Source: Symbiodinium natans (taxonomy: Eukaryota > Sar > Dinophyceae > Suessiales > Symbiodiniaceae). Taken from it: 64,000 nucleotides of DNA. The DNA is taken from the NCBI GenBank assembly GCA_905221605.1, contig CAJNDS010002621.1:124001-188000 (forward strand), read 5' to 3'. The translations under genes and the position numbers were made by a program. Under the pieces are notes generated by a model. It searched no databases. It saw only the letters and a program-made list of their open reading frames with translations, and was not told the DNA's origin. Shown here piece after piece: positions 1 through 11,300 of this stretch; position 1 is the first letter of the stretch, and each line of letters begins with the position of its first letter.

Positions 1-326
1 GCTTTTCGCAGGTTGATGCTTTACCCTGAGAACGGGTAGGTACAGGCAGCAACAAAGGTTCAGGTCCTTTTCCGAAGGCTATAGGCGCTAAACAGGGTAC
101 ACATGGATAGGGCTCCTGGCGAGCTTTGCAAGGAGGGGCCCCCCTTACTATACTCGCTATAGTTACGGGTCTTATAGCCTAAGTGCACATCCTTACAACC
201 TAATTTAGGGTCCTTGGATATCTCTACTTATAACTAGGGGGCCCCTCCTTGTAGAACTACTACGCCTTAGGTTATTAGTCTCGTACTATAAGCGGGCCCT
301 CCCTAAACCCTCAAGTTGGCGCTGAA
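1..326. other. Left edge: spacer with one hairpin element
   Basis: No gene can be placed firmly here. A possible last exon follows an acceptor at the very start (ttttcgcag, bases 3-11) and stops at a TAG near base 36, but it is too short to trust. Bases 119-266 hold a hairpin element: CAAGGAGGGGCCCCCCTTAC on the left is answered by GGGGGCCCCTCCTTGTAG on the right. Related arms occur at 6890-6932 and 55128-55224. Confidence 0.4.
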
Positions 327-428
327 CCGTAAACCCTAAACCCTAAACCCTAAACCCCAAACCCCAAACCCCAAACCCCAAACCCCAAACCCCAAACCCT
401 AAACCCTAAACCCTAAACCCTAAACCTA
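327..428. repeat. C-rich telomere-like array (CCCTAAA, CCCCAAA)
   Basis: About 14 units of CCCTAAA and CCCCAAA. The variant units sit in a block inside the array rather than scattered, which suggests local spreading of variants. This is the first of over 100 such arrays in the window. It lies on the 5' side of the first exon island. Confidence 0.95.
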
Positions 429-521
429 AACCCACCCGTAGAGACTCCCTTGTAGGGCCTCGCGCCTCCCATGCCGGTAAGTTGATCCCTGCACCGGTGG
501 ATTCGCGCTCTGCGCGCGGGA

Positions 522-2394
522 ATGGCCGAGATTGAGGTCCGGGGCCCCAGGTTTCAGGTTCAGGGTTTAGGGTTTAGGGTTAAGGGTTCAGGGTTTAGGG
601 TTTGGGGTTTAGGGTGTAGGGCCCTGAACTACCCAACCCAAAAAGGCTGACGCAACCGGAGTCTAAGGTTTGGGGTTCGGTAAGCCTGGAAAGGCCGAAC
701 CTTCAAGCCCAACACCGCCAACCCCAAATCCCAAGACCCTAAACCCTATTGACCCTACACCCTCTTCACCCTATACCCTCCACCCGATTTCGGAACCCCT
801 AAACCCTAATCCCTAGACCCTAAACCCTCAAACCCTCTATCCCTAAACCCTAAATCCTCTAAGCCTAAACCCCAAACCCTAAACCCTATAACCCTATAAC
901 CCCATAACCCTATAACCCTATAACCCTACACCCCTATACCCCTATAACCCTGTTACCCTAAACCCTAAACCGCAAATTTAAGAGCCTCCGGCTCAAGCCG
1001 CCGACCCCGCTGGAGCATAGTTGAAAGGTTTAAGGATGCCAAAAGTTGATTTGCTTGAGCCTCTGTGAAACGTTGGGGGGGGGGGGGGGGGGGGGGGGGA
1101 AGGGGGTAGCACCAGGACCCAAACAGGAGCTGAAGCCCTGAACCCTAAACCCTAAACCCGAAACCCGAAACCCGAAGCCCTAAGCCCTAAGCCCTAAACC
1201 CTAAAACCCTAAACCCTAAATCTAAACCCTAAACCCAAGCACAGGTTTCCGAGGACATCCAGGCCCTGGTGGAGTCCTCCAGGAACACCAAGGCCAAGAT
1301 CCTCGGGTTTTGGGTTTAGGGTTTAGGGTTTAGGGTTTAGGGTGTAGGGTGTTGGGTGTTGGGTGTTGGGTTCAGGGTTAGGGTTTCGGGTTTAGGGTTT
1401 AGGGATTCCGTGGAGAGTTTCTGGGTTCAGGGTTGAATTTGACACCTCAAGCGCGTGATAAGATGCCCTAGGGGGTGGGGGGCATTTTGACTGTTGAGCT
1501 TCCGAAAACTTAAGCCCCAATTTGCCCTAAGCCCTGAACCCTGAGCCCACAGCCCAAAAACCGAAACCCGAAGCGCCGGCCTCCCCATTGAGGGTTTGAG
1601 GGCTGAGCACTAAACCCTGATATAGCCCTAGACAAGCCCTACAACGCCGTACGAAGCCAAAGAATAAGGCCACCTAAACCCCCTACTGCCCCTAAACGCT
1701 GAACCCTAAACCCTGAACCTCAAACCCTAAACCTTAAACCATATTGCGGGAAGCCTCCCAAAAAGACGCATGAAGGCGCCTCTACAACCCCTATAACAAA
1801 ATGCCTGTGAGAGCCAATAAGCCCTCAACCCTGAACCCTAAACCCTCAACCCTACAGCCCTGAAGCAGCCCATCGAAAGTTCCTTGCAGGGGGCCCCTAA
1901 AGTGGCTCCCTTTTGGTGTCCTTTTAAGGGTGTCGTACTATACATATCCTAAACTCCACACACTGAATCCGAAAGCCCAAACCCCAAGCGGTAGTGCAGA
2001 GTGCTACCTGCATTCACAGGGAAAGCTCCTGGATATCGGCGCAAGCCTTCAGCAGCAGCTCGCCTTCAGTAGTGTTGAGGTTTCAGTTGTTCATTGTCAA
2101 TCCAGATTTCCCCCAAATCTTAAACCCTGAACCTTAAACCCTATTGAGATCATATGGATGCCCTTGTCACCCTTGTTATTCCACTTTTTTGGGGGGCCTC
2201 GTGGCCTGGTGGAGAGATGTCCTAAACCCGAAGCCCGAAACCCCAAACCCCAAATCCCAAACCCTAAACCCTAAACCCTAAACCCTCAACAAATCCTGAG
2301 GCAGATCGATGCCCTGGAGCAGGCCTCCAAGGGCCCAGCTTCTCCGGAGCCGCCGGCGAAGCGGCCCAGGAGCGACGCCGAAGGCAGGGGCTGA
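522..2394 (+). CDS. Small multi-exon gene of unknown function, basic C-terminus
   Basis: Proposed exons are 522-550 (start ATG, reads MAEIEVRGP, ends CCCAG before GT), 1245-1292 (after acaag-cacag; reads VSEDIQALVESSRNTK; GC donor) and 2305-2394 (after gaggcag; reads IDALEQASKG, then a Pro/Lys/Arg tail ending DAEGRG and TGA). The last two exons both join in phase 0. The first exon ends in phase 2, so at least one exon is missing between 550 and 1245; 974-1030 is a weak candidate. Another exon-like stretch starts at 2020 (GKLLDIGASLQQQ) but does not keep frame. The AKRPRSD stretch resembles a nuclear localisation signal. No family was recognised. The exons lie between CCCTAAA arrays on the left and TTTAGGG arrays on the right. 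Confidence 0.5.
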
Positions 2395-2424
2395 CGTTCC
2401 TTGAGAGGGGCGTTTTTTTGAGGG

Positions 2425-2590
2425 TTTCGGGTTTAGGGTTTGGGGTTTAGGGTTTAGGGTTTAGGGTTTAGGGGTTAGGGGTTAGGGGTTAGGGTTTATG
2501 AGGTTTATGAGGTTTATGAGGTTTATGAGGTTTATGAGGTTTATGAGGTTTATGAGGTTTATGAGGTTTAGGGTTTATGAGGTTTAGGGG
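2425..2590. repeat. G-rich telomeric array passing into a 9-bp repeat (TTTATGAGG)
   Basis: TTTAGGG units run into TTAGGGG units and then about nine copies of TTTATGAGG (about 2497-2580), and return to TTTAGGG. The 9-mer is a derived form of the telomeric unit that was then amplified in tandem. Confidence 0.9.
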
Positions 2591-3540
2591 GTGTTGTTGA
2601 GGGACTTTGTCTTGGTCCTTGCTTAAGGCCTCTTCGGGTTGCTTTAGGTTTTGTTTTTGTGGTTTGTGAATGGTCGTTTTTCAGTATATAAGCTTTTTTG
2701 GGCATGACTTGAAGGCGAGGGTTTTTGCAGCGCATTAGGGCTTAGCGGTTTTTAGCGGACTTTAGGGGATTTAGGTGGCTCGAGGTGTGTTGTGTTGCAT
2801 TTAGGCTTTGTTGCATTTAGGCTTTTGGGGGGTTGTTGGGGGCCTTCGGGGTGTAGTATAAACGGACTAAGGAAGCGCCTTGGGCCAAATGAGCCCAAGT
2901 ATTAAGCCGGCAAAAGTGCGCTTAGGGTTTAGGGTTTAGGGTTTAGGGTTTAGGGTTTAGGGTTTAGGGTTTAGGGTTTAGGGTTTAGGGTTTAGGGTTT
3001 AGGGTTTAGGGTGTCAGGGTTCAGGGTTTAGGGTTCAGGGTTTAACAGGAAGCCAGTTGCAGGATAGGACCGAACCAGGGTGGGACCGTGTTACCCTTTT
3101 GGGGTGTTCTGGCTTCGCCTTCAAAACTCACACTGGCCTGGCTTTAGGGCTTAATTTGGGGTTCAGGGTTTGGGGTTTAGGGTTTATAGGGTTTAGGGTT
3201 TAGGGTTTAGGGTTTAGGGTTTATAGGGTTTAGGGTTTAGGGTTTAGGGTTTAGGATGACCCTAAACCCCATACATGGAAGGTCTTTTGACTTAGTAAGT
3301 AGGGTTAGTAAGGTGGGTTATGGGGATGATAACGGTGTTTCTAGGGGATACGAAGTAGACTTACTACGTCAAAAGAGCTTGTCGTGGATTATGTGTACCC
3401 CTAACCCCCCAAACCCTAAATCCTAAGCCCTAAGCGCTAAACCCTAAACCCTAAACCCTAAACCCTAAACCCTAAACCCTAAACCCTAAACCCTAAACCC
3501 TAAACCCTAAACCCTAAACCCTAAACCCTAAACCCACCCT
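2591..3540. other. Intergenic stretch with three telomeric arrays and one hairpin element
   Basis: 2591-2920 is unique T/G-rich DNA with no convincing exon. 2922-3036 is a TTTAGGG array, 3160-3255 a second one and 3404-3536 a CCCTAAA array. 3276-3380 is a hairpin element: TCTTTTGACTTAGTAAGT is answered by ACTTACTACGTCAAAAGA, and close relatives lie at 32634-32742 and 60091-60209. Confidence 0.7.
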
Positions 3541-3558
3541 AAACCCACGACGGGAAGG

Positions 3559-3606
3559 CGCGCCGTCGTCTGATGTGCCTCCGCCACCTCCGGGCCTCTC
3601 GGCGTG
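3559..3606 (+). CDS. Possible last exon ending SSDVPPPPGLSA
   Basis: An open frame follows cgacgggaag and ends at TGA 3604-3606, reading GAPSSDVPPPPGLSA. The island lies directly right of a long CCCTAAA array, as other exons do. No upstream exon was linked to it, and a second possible last exon (3805-3885) follows closely, so at least one of the two may be wrong. Confidence 0.3.
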
Positions 3607-3804
3607 AAAGTTGAATGGCCGGACCCACAAAACCCCCTTTCAAAGGACCGCACATGAGCTGCGGTTGAAGAGTTTTGGGGCTGTTTTGTTGGTGGGCCTT
3701 GAGGCTTAGATTTAATTTAGGGTCTAACACTAAACCCTAAGCCCTAGGTTTTTTTTTTTGTTTGGGGGGGGGGGGGGGGGGGCAAAGGGCTTTCAGACCT
3801 GCAG

Positions 3805-3885
3805 CCCCACGGTGTCCTGGCCTGGCACCATCAGGGCTGCGTATGGAGAGCTCCAAACAGAGAACTTGCAAATGTGCGAGTGTAA
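3805..3885 (+). CDS. Possible last exon, 26 codons
   Basis: After the acceptor gacctgcag the frame reads PHGVLAWHHQGCVWRAPNRE, continues to LANVRV and stops at TAA 3883-3885, just before a CCCTAAA array. Upstream lies a T-run followed by a G-run (3749-3782). Support is the acceptor, the open frame and the stop only. Confidence 0.3.
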   Translation, partial: PHGVLAWHHQGCVWRAPNRELANVRV

Positions 3886-3948
3886 CCCTAAACCCTGAAC
3901 CCTGAACCCTAAACCCTAAACCCATTACTTCGCCATGCCGATGAGCAG

Positions 3949-5139
3949 CGTCTGAGGGAGGTTGGCTTCAGCATGGATCCAGCCGACGATTTGCGCTATG
4001 CTGACAATCCAGCAGAAGATGCCTACTTAGGGTTTAGGGTTTAGGGTTTAGGGTTTACGGGGCTTTTGGATGCAGCGAGCACGCGCTGGCAGTTCTCTTT
4101 GGAACCTCCTGCTCCACCTGTCTTGTTTCGACAGCAAGATGTCGTGGCATCGATTCCATGTCATGGCCAAGACCATGGTGAATTTCGCTGGTGAAAGGTT
4201 GTAGTTATCCCAAACCCTAAACCCTAAAGAGAGCCCCTAAACCCTAAACCCTAAACCCTAAACCAATAACTAGAGATGTTTAGCAGAATGCCGCACCCGA
4301 GGTGCCTTCCAAGGGTTTAGGGTTTAGGGTTTGGGGGTTTGGGTTTTGGGGTTTCGGTGATTTGGGGGTTTAGGGTTTAGTGTTTAGGGTTTAGGGTTTA
4401 GAGGCCTTACCCCAACACCTTACAGGGTAGCGTTTAAGGTTGAGGGTGTAGGGTTTCGGTTCGTGCCATCATGCTCATCAAGGTCCTTGCGGCACCCCCG
4501 GTAGTACTTTGGGCGTCGGGTGCCTTAATACCCCCGAATCCGTGTTTATGCTAGGGGTTAGGGTTTAAGGGTTTGGGGTTTAGGGTTGGTTTGGCCCAGA
4601 AAGCTCTAAACTGAACTCTAAACCCGAAACCTGTCTGTCGATCTGAAAAACTCTACAGTGCTTATATCTGCTTTTGGCTTGGGGATGATGATGAGTACTT
4701 GGCTGTTCTTATTCAAAACATCAGTAGCTTTTCTCCAGGCCCTAGACCCTGAACCCAAGCTTCAAACCCTACACACCCTCAAACCCTTAAGGCATATCCC
4801 TAAACCCCAAACACGAAACCCTAAACCCTAAACCCCGAACCCTAAACCCTAAACCCTAAACCGTAAACCCTAAACCCTAAACCCTTTTGGGTTGGGGATG
4901 CTCGGCTGAGGTCCGCCGCCTGGAGGTCCGCCTGCACTGAAGCCAAAAGCTCCCGGGACGAGGTGGGGGTTTAGGGTTTAGGGTTTAGGGTTTGGGGTTT
5001 AGGGTTTAGGGTTTAGGGTTTAGGGCCTATAGGGTTTAGGGTTTAGGGTTGAGGGTTTAGGGTTTAGGGTTTACGGTTTAGGGTGGCCCCTCCCTGCTCT
5101 TTCTCTGTGAAAAGCAAGAAAGCCCCCCTTGAGGGGTGA
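3949..5139 (+). CDS. Multi-exon gene, proline-rich, unknown function
   Basis: Exons: 3949-4020 (after atgagcag; RLREVGFSMDPADDLRYADN then PAED; GC donor), 4093-4177 (after tggcag; FSLEPPAPPVLFRQQDVVAS then IPCHGQDH; donor GTGAAT), 4911-4962 (after gctgag; GPPPGGPPALKPKAPGT; GT donor) and 5115-5139 (KKAPLEG, TGA). The first two exons join in phase 0; 4177 and 4911 agree in phase 1; 4962 and 5115 agree in phase 2. Micro-exons of 15-18 nt near 4281 and 4485 would also keep phase but are weak. The 5' end was not found. The acidic and Pro-rich character suggests a flexible protein. No family was recognised. Confidence 0.5.
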
Positions 5140-5289
5140 ACCCTAAACCCTAAATGAGAATAGTTTGGGTGGTTGGGGTGGGACTACATGCTAACGCAAG
5201 TGAGCGGCCCGGGTGCTTTTAGCACCAGCGAGCTTCCCTTCTATACACCCTCAACCCTAAACCCTACTAAACCCTAAACCCGAAACCCT

Positions 5290-5390
5290 TTTTGTCGCGG
5301 AGTTTCCTGTTCTTGGCGAAAGGCCTTTCGGCGCCTGTGAGCAGGAAGCCTACGGCGGCGCTTGTGGCAGCGCCTTGGGATTGTGGGCGT
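5290..5390 (+). other. Exon-like island, strand uncertain
   Basis: This island between CCCTAAA (left) and TTTAGGG (right) is open on + (LSRSFLFLAKGLSAPVSRKP) and also on - (AAVGFLLTGAERPFAKNRK). The + reading matches the direction of all neighbours and has a transit-peptide-like look, but no splice sites decide it. Confidence 0.25.
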
Positions 5391-5430
5391 TTAGGGTTTA
5401 GGGTTTAGGGTTTAGGGTTTAGGGTACTTA

Positions 5431-5886
5431 GTTTAGTAGCTGAGTGAGTACACTTTACACTTTTTGGGATACTCTAACCCCTTTCAAACTGAAAGTGTGC
5501 ACTTTCTTTTTTTTTTTTGGGGGGGGGGGCTTATGAACTCAGCAACCAAGTAGGATTCAGGGCTTCGGGGTTTGGGTTTTAGGGGGTTCTGGGGGCTTCG
5601 GGGGCTGGACTCTACTAGTCAGCCTCTTTTCTTTCTTACTCTCTCTCTCTCTCTCTCTCTCTGTCTTGCCTGTTTCTTGTGTCTGTCTCTCTGGGAATCT
5701 GTCTGTCCCGCTGTATCTTTCTGCCTGCCGCGTAGTCCGTCCGTGGCTTCTCCTTCTTCCATGACTGACCTCATAGCCCTATATAGACAATACACAATAT
5801 ATAAGTATATATATATATAAGTATACAAGTCAAAGCGTATAGAGCGTCGACTTTCAATTTCCAAGCTTATACACCTCTTCATCTGG
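5431..5886. other. Spacer with T/G homopolymer junction and CT and TA microsatellites
   Basis: A T-run passes directly into a G-run at 5509-5530. A CT microsatellite lies at 5638-5663 and a TA-rich microsatellite at 5799-5820. Nothing coding can be supported. Confidence 0.6.
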
Positions 5887-5904
5887 ATGCGCTATATATA
5901 TAGC

Positions 5905-6400
5905 ATAGGCAACTTTGGCTGCAGCAGCGCTGGCTGTGGCTGTGGCTGCGGCAGCTGCGGATGCGGATGTGGCTGCAGCGGCTGTGGCAACTGCGGTGGT
6001 GGCTGCTGCTGCAGTGGCTGCGGCGGATGCAACTGCGGCGGCTGCGGCTGTGGATGCGCCTGTACTGGCTGCGGTGCATGTGGCAGCTGCGGTGGCTGTG
6101 GTGCTTGCGGCGGCTGCGGCTGTGGTGGCTGCGGTGGCTGCGGTGGCTGCGGTGGCTGTGGTGGCTGTGGTGGCTGCGGTGGCTGCGGTGGCTGCGGGGG
6201 CTGCGGTGGCTGTGGTGGCTGTGGTGGTTGTGGATGCGGCGGTTGTGGCTGCGGTTGTGGCGGCTGCGGCTGCGGTTGTGGTGGCAACTGTGGTGGCTGT
6301 GGATGCGGCTGTGGCGGCTGCGGAAACTGTGGTGGTTGCGCATGTGGCTGTGGCAATGGTTGCGGTTGTGCTGCCAACTGCGGCGGTTGCTGTGGTTCCG
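5905..6400. repeat. GGY-TGY-GGY minisatellite, possibly coding
   Basis: Almost 500 bases of imperfect GGCTGCGGT-type repeat. Several frames are open on each strand: + gives Gly/Cys-rich or Ala/Val-rich protein, - gives Pro/Gln-rich, Ala/Thr-rich or Ser/His-rich protein. In the + Gly/Cys frame (ATG at 5887) most unit differences are silent (GGC/GGT/GGA, TGC/TGT), and the replacements are Asn, Ser, Ala and Thr. The - Pro/Gln frame is nearly as conservative, with His and Leu replacing Gln and Pro. Selection therefore cannot be told from simple repeat decay. It lies just upstream of the gene starting at 6533 and could be a 5' exon of it. Confidence 0.6.
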
Positions 6401-6532
6401 GACAAAGTGCTGGGAGCATGAACCTTTGTTGCACACGGGCACGGACCCTAATTATAGTTGTCAAGCTTCCGCCGTTTTCAGCGCACTTGCACTGGCAGCA
6501 GTCTCTCCTTTTTTGTAGCCCTACAGCATCCC

Positions 6533-8264
6533 ATGACGCTCAGGAAGCCGATTGGAAGCTTCGAAGACGAGGAGGAGGGCGGCTGCGGGGCTGGGACGAA
6601 GGGACAGGAGGGAAGGATGGGATCTAACATGAATCCCATGGCCATGACACTCGGCTGCCATACTTCAACCAGGCGGAACACAGCGTCTACCCCAAATGTC
6701 CCCAAAAACCCTAAGCCCTCTTGCCCTAAAAGCCCTAAGCCTAAGCATCCTAAACCCCAAACTCTTTTTAGGTTCTTAGGTTCTTAGGACCTTAGGATAA
6801 ACCCAACACCTTCAACCCTTCAACACCTATACACCAAACCCCAGAAGCCCTACTCATCCAGACACCACAAAGGATCCCAAACGTAAGTACCTCAACTATA
6901 GTCAGTATAGTAAGGGGGCCCCTCCTTGTAGGGACCCAAGGATGGGTGGTGTGAACCCCATGGCGATGATGATGATGGGAGCCGCGATGATGGGCCAGGC
7001 TCAGGGTTTAGGGTTTAGGGTTTAGGGTTTAGGGTTTAGGGTTTAGGGTTTAGGGTTTAGGGTTTAGGGTTTAGGGTTTAGGGTTTAGGGTTTGTGGCTG
7101 TTTAGGTGTACACGGGCGTCAGAGGTTTCAGCACATCTTCAAAAGGTTTGGGGGCTGAAATCAGGGTCCTGAAACCTAAGCCCTAAACACAAACTCTGAA
7201 GCCTAAAGAACCCAAAGCCAAAACCTTATTCCAAAGCACACACAGACGGAAAGCCCTCAACCCCTGAAGACTAAACCTGTCTTGGGCTAGTTACAAGGGC
7301 CCTTAGTATGGGCAGCCTAAGAGGTGAGGGGCCTTACAAAAGGGCCAAGCAATTATCCTGAGATGGATCCTAGTTCAAGCCCTAAACCCCAAGCCCCAAG
7401 CCCCAAACCCCAAACCCCAACCCCAAACCCCAAACCCCAAACCCCAAACCCCAAACCCCAAACCCCAAACCCCAAACCCCAAACCCCAAACCCCAAACCC
7501 CAAACCCTAAACCCTAAACCCTAAACCCTAAACCCTAAACCCTAAACCCTAAACCCTAAACCCTAAACCCTAAACCCTAAACCCAATCTAGGGGCCTTCT
7601 GACTCTGCTTATAAGTCTCGGTTCCTCTCCCTGAGCGGAACCTCTTTACCCTGCAGGCCATGATGGGAGGCGCCGGTGGTGACCTGCCAGCGCAGGAGCT
7701 GAAACTGCCTTCCGCAGACGACGAGGACGAGGACAGGTTGGGGGGAGGGCTTCAGGGCCTTGATAGGGTTTACGGCTTAGGGGGTACGTGTTTTGGGGTT
7801 AGGGTTTTTGGTTTGGGGGTTGAAGTGCTTACAGAGACAATGTGTTGTGGGATTAAGGGTGTTCTAGGGTTTGTGGCTAGGGGTTTAGGATTTTGGGGTG
7901 GATGTCCGGTACGTTGTGGCCGTTTATCCTAGATCCTCCGCTGTCAGTCCTCAACACTTGTCAGGGTTGAGGGTTGCGGGACGCACCTCATACCCCTAAG
8001 CCGTGAACCATAAAGCCTAATTAAACTCCAAGCTACATAACCCTAAGGGTCCATGTGCCTGCATAGTATATATATATATATATATATATTTGTGCCCTAC
8101 AGCTACTATATGGAACCCCTTTAAGGCCCAAGTATATACTATTTAGGTACATGGACCCTCAGGGTTGGTCTCTACACCCATACCTAAAATCATCCTGCAG
8201 GGTTTCAAGACTCTCTTCACGTCGCGATTCCGACAATTTGTGGGCAAGAAATGAGCTACCCTAA
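6533..8264 (+). CDS. Four-exon gene, methionine-rich and acidic, unknown function
   Basis: Exons: 6533-6672 ([20 protein letters not shown] at its start, [12 protein letters not shown] near its end; GC donor), 6941-6998 ([21 protein letters not shown] donor), 7657-7736 (after ccctgcag; [19 protein letters not shown] then ADDEDED; GT donor) and a last exon from 8201 (after catcctgcag). All three joins agree in phase. By phase the last exon reads [20 protein letters not shown] to a TAA ending at 8264. A second open frame, [17 protein letters not shown] with TGA 8252-8254, looks just as protein-like and would need another exon or donor. Exons 1 and 2 share the block NPMAM, suggesting an internal exon duplication. 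Low-complexity Met/Gly sequence is followed by an acidic patch. No family was recognised. Confidence 0.6.
7007..7093. repeat. TTTAGGG array at the donor side of exon 2
   Basis: About 12 perfect TTTAGGG units begin nine bases after the GC donor at 6999. The matching C-rich array (7378-7589) ends about 70 bases before the acceptor of the next exon, so the intron is bounded by inverted telomeric arrays. Confidence 0.9.
7378..7589. repeat. C-rich array, CCCCAAA block then CCCTAAA block
   Basis: About 17 CCCCAAA units, then about 12 CCCTAAA units, on the acceptor side of the intron that ends at 7656. The change of unit type is abrupt. Reading frames here (AsnProLysPro repeats) are artefacts of the repeat. 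Confidence 0.9.
8044..8161. mobile_element. Hairpin element, family GGTCCATGTACCT
   Basis: Left arm AAGGGTCCATGTGCCTGCATAGTATA is answered by the right arm AGTATATACTATTTAGGTACATGGACCCT. A TA microsatellite lies in the loop. Relatives lie at 53090-53162 and 57549-57652. It sits in the last intron of the gene at 6533-8264. No coding capacity was seen, so it is a MITE-like or introner-like element. Confidence 0.7.
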
Positions 8265-8370
8265 GAACCCTGCAGCCGGCGCCCCATACCCTAAACCTTA
8301 AACCCTACAAACCCCAAACCCTCAGCCCCAAACCCCACCAAGGCCTAACGCCTTCACCCTGACCCCACAG

Positions 8371-11300
8371 AGCCCCCACCTACAGGATCCGGAGAAGGCC
8401 CTTATACCCTGTTTATCATGTTCAGGTTCCCAGATATGGCCCTGTAAACCCAAAAGGGCACCCTTTTTGTTCCTAGGCTACTCTTGGGTCTAGTCATCTG
8501 AGGGTAGTTTCCTGGGCCCTCAAGAAGGTCCCGGATCTCCGTTTAAAGGGTTCTGAAGTATGGGCCCTTGGGTTGTTTTGGGTTTATGAGGGGTATATAA
8601 GGGGCCCCCTTTTAAGGGCCCATATTAAGGGACCATGTAACTACCCTAAGAATACTGCAACTTGGTGACCCAGTGGTACCCTCCTGTTTTTTTTTTTTTT
8701 TTTTTTTTGGGGGGGGGGGGGGGTTCTGGGCTTCCTTATATTTCGTAGCCAACCCAGAACAGGGTGCCCTTGTCAGAATATGGTTACTGGGCTACCAAGG
8801 CGAGTATAAGAGACCATGTAGAGAACCACCCTAAAGACTCAACCCTAAACCCCAAACCCCAAACCCTATACCCCAAACACAATAAACCCTATGAACCCTA
8901 AACCCTAAACCCTAAACCCTTAGCAGTGTAAGGATGCCGGCTCCTACGGCTCGTCCTTCAACGTGAACCACCCGAACTACCGACCCCCTGACATGGAGCA
9001 AATCCCTGGAGTCACCGACAAGAGGCTAGCGCCTTGCAGGGTTGAGGGTTTAGGGTTTAGGGCTAGGGTTTAGGGTTTAGGGTTTAGGGTTTGGGGTTTG
9101 GGGTTTAGGGTTTAGGGTTTAGGGTGTACGAGGCCTTATTTGTGAAGGGTTGTACTAGGGGCGGATTAGGGCGGGTTGGTTTAGGATGCCCGGCAGTACC
9201 TGTGTCCCCTTTGTATAATTAGGATCCACTATCGACCTCAGTAAACCAAAAACATGGGGGGAAAGCCTCTACCCGCCTAAGCCCCAAAACCTTAAGTCCG
9301 TGCCGTACTGATTTACTGTAGGGGCTGTTTAGGGTTGGGTGGGTTTGGCCTGTCTTGTCTCGAAGGGTTGGGGTTTCAACTAAGGCTTATCCTTTGTGTG
9401 TGTATTTATGTACATGCATATATGTATGTATGTGTGTATATATATATACCTGGAAGGTGCTGTAAATACCCTAACCTACACCCCTGAGTGCTCACGAATG
9501 CAGGTTCGTGGGGCGAATCAAATTCTGGTTCGAGAACAAGGCGTGGACCCTAAACCCTAAACCCTAAACCCCTTCATCATGCCACGACGGTGGCAGGAAG
9601 GGAATGTGGGGCTGGGGTGCAGGTGTTGCCAACTCGTAGTGCGAACCCCACAGGGTTTAGGGTTTAGGGTTTAGGGTTTAGGGTTTAGGGTTTAGGGTTT
9701 AGGGTTTAGGGTTTAGGGTTCAGGGTTTAGGGTTTAGGGTTCAGGGTTCAGGGTTCAGGGTACAGGGTTTAGGGTTTAGGGTGCTCTATGAACTATGGCC
9801 ACACAATCGCAACCGCTCAAAGGTTCAAATAGCCTGAGGGTGTTAGGGCGAGATAGCCCCTGAACCCTGTAGACTTTTCATGCGGGCATCTATCGAAATC
9901 CTAAACCCTCATTATAATGCCTAAGCTGAACCCTAATCCGCAACCTGACTTGTTTTTGTTTGAAATAATGTTTTGCCCCTCTTCGGGCTTGCTACACAAA
10001 GGATGAGAGCCATTTGGGGCATATTGGCATGCCTTTTTTGGAAAGTAGCCTTTTGTGGATGTTGCCAGAAGCCCCGATATACTTGGCTGCGGCATTCGTG
10101 AAGCGGAAGCCCGTACCTATAGTGCGATTGAAGGTTTATGGGGTTTAGGGTGGCAGTTCCTGTTTATTGTTTCTTTTTTTGCCGGGTTAGTTTTTCCTTT
10201 ATCAGAGAGTAAGTATGGTCTTGACGCGGCACGGTTCAGGATTGGCCGGGCTTGAATTTTATCAGAAGGCGCTGGCTGGCCGCACATCAGCCCGGCTGAT
10301 GTGTCCACCAAAATCAACCCTTCACACTGAATCCCAAACCCCAAAAAACAAAAACACCTAAACCTTAAGCCCTAAACAAAACCTAAGCTCTAAACCCTAT
10401 ACCCTAAACCCCGAACCCCAAACCCTAAACCCCAAACCCCAACATCAAAAAACCCTAAACGCTGAACCCTAAACAAACCCTATACCCCAAACCCTAAACC
10501 CTAAACCCTAAACCCTAAACCTATAAACCCTATGCCCCAAACCATAAACCTCAGGGCTTTGGCTTCATCGAGAGCGAGGAGTTCTCGAAAGTGTTCGGTG
10601 GAGACTCCGATGTCTTTCTCCACCACTTCCAGAAGAGGTGGGTGGGCTGGAGGTCTAGGGTTGAGGGTGTTAGGGTAAGGGTTTTTAGGGTTTAGGGTTT
10701 GGGGTTTTTAGGGCCTGCTGCGGTTTGGGGTAGGAGGAGTTTGGGGGGGGGGGGGGAGAGAGAGAGAACCCGAAACCCTAAAGCCAACTCTAGATCCCAT
10801 CTGGACCCTCAAAATTACCTGAAAGGGATGGCCAAACACCCTAACCCCCGCAGCATCAGCCCTCGCCTGACCGTAGGGGTTGAGGGCACAGGGTTTGGGG
10901 TTTAAGGTCTTTAGGGTTTAGGGTTTAGGGCTTAGGGTTTGGGGTTTAGGGTTTAGGTGTTTAGTGTTTCGATGAACAATCTAGGGTTGTGAAGCCCCAT
11001 GCAGGTGAGCATAGGTCTTCCCACCTGCAGGTCCCCAAACCCAGGACTTTCCTTTGTGGTACTTTTTTACTGTAACTTTAGATCCTTACCTTTTTTGGGT
11101 TTATTGGGCTCTTATTAAGGCAGCTAAAAATGTAATTTATAGCTACCCTCCTGAGTGCAGCCATCTATTTCTTACCCCCCCCCACCAGGCCCTACCTGAA
11201 GATCCTTCTTTTCTGTAGCTTGTTAGGAAGTAGGTTTGGAGAGTTCTTTATGTACCTATCCCCTAGGCACTACCAGCGCGGAGACCTGGTGGAGTTCAGC

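Noticed and set aside
7324-7524. Open frames of AsnProLysPro or Gly/Phe/Trp repeats (also 36482-36730, 52806-53053, 61483-61959)
   Set aside because: They are translations of CCCCAAA, TTTTGGGG or homopolymer repeats and have no splice or composition support.
9570-9655. Exon in the island TTCATCATGCCACGACGG inside the cold-shock gene
   Set aside because: The exons on both sides join perfectly without it within one conserved domain.
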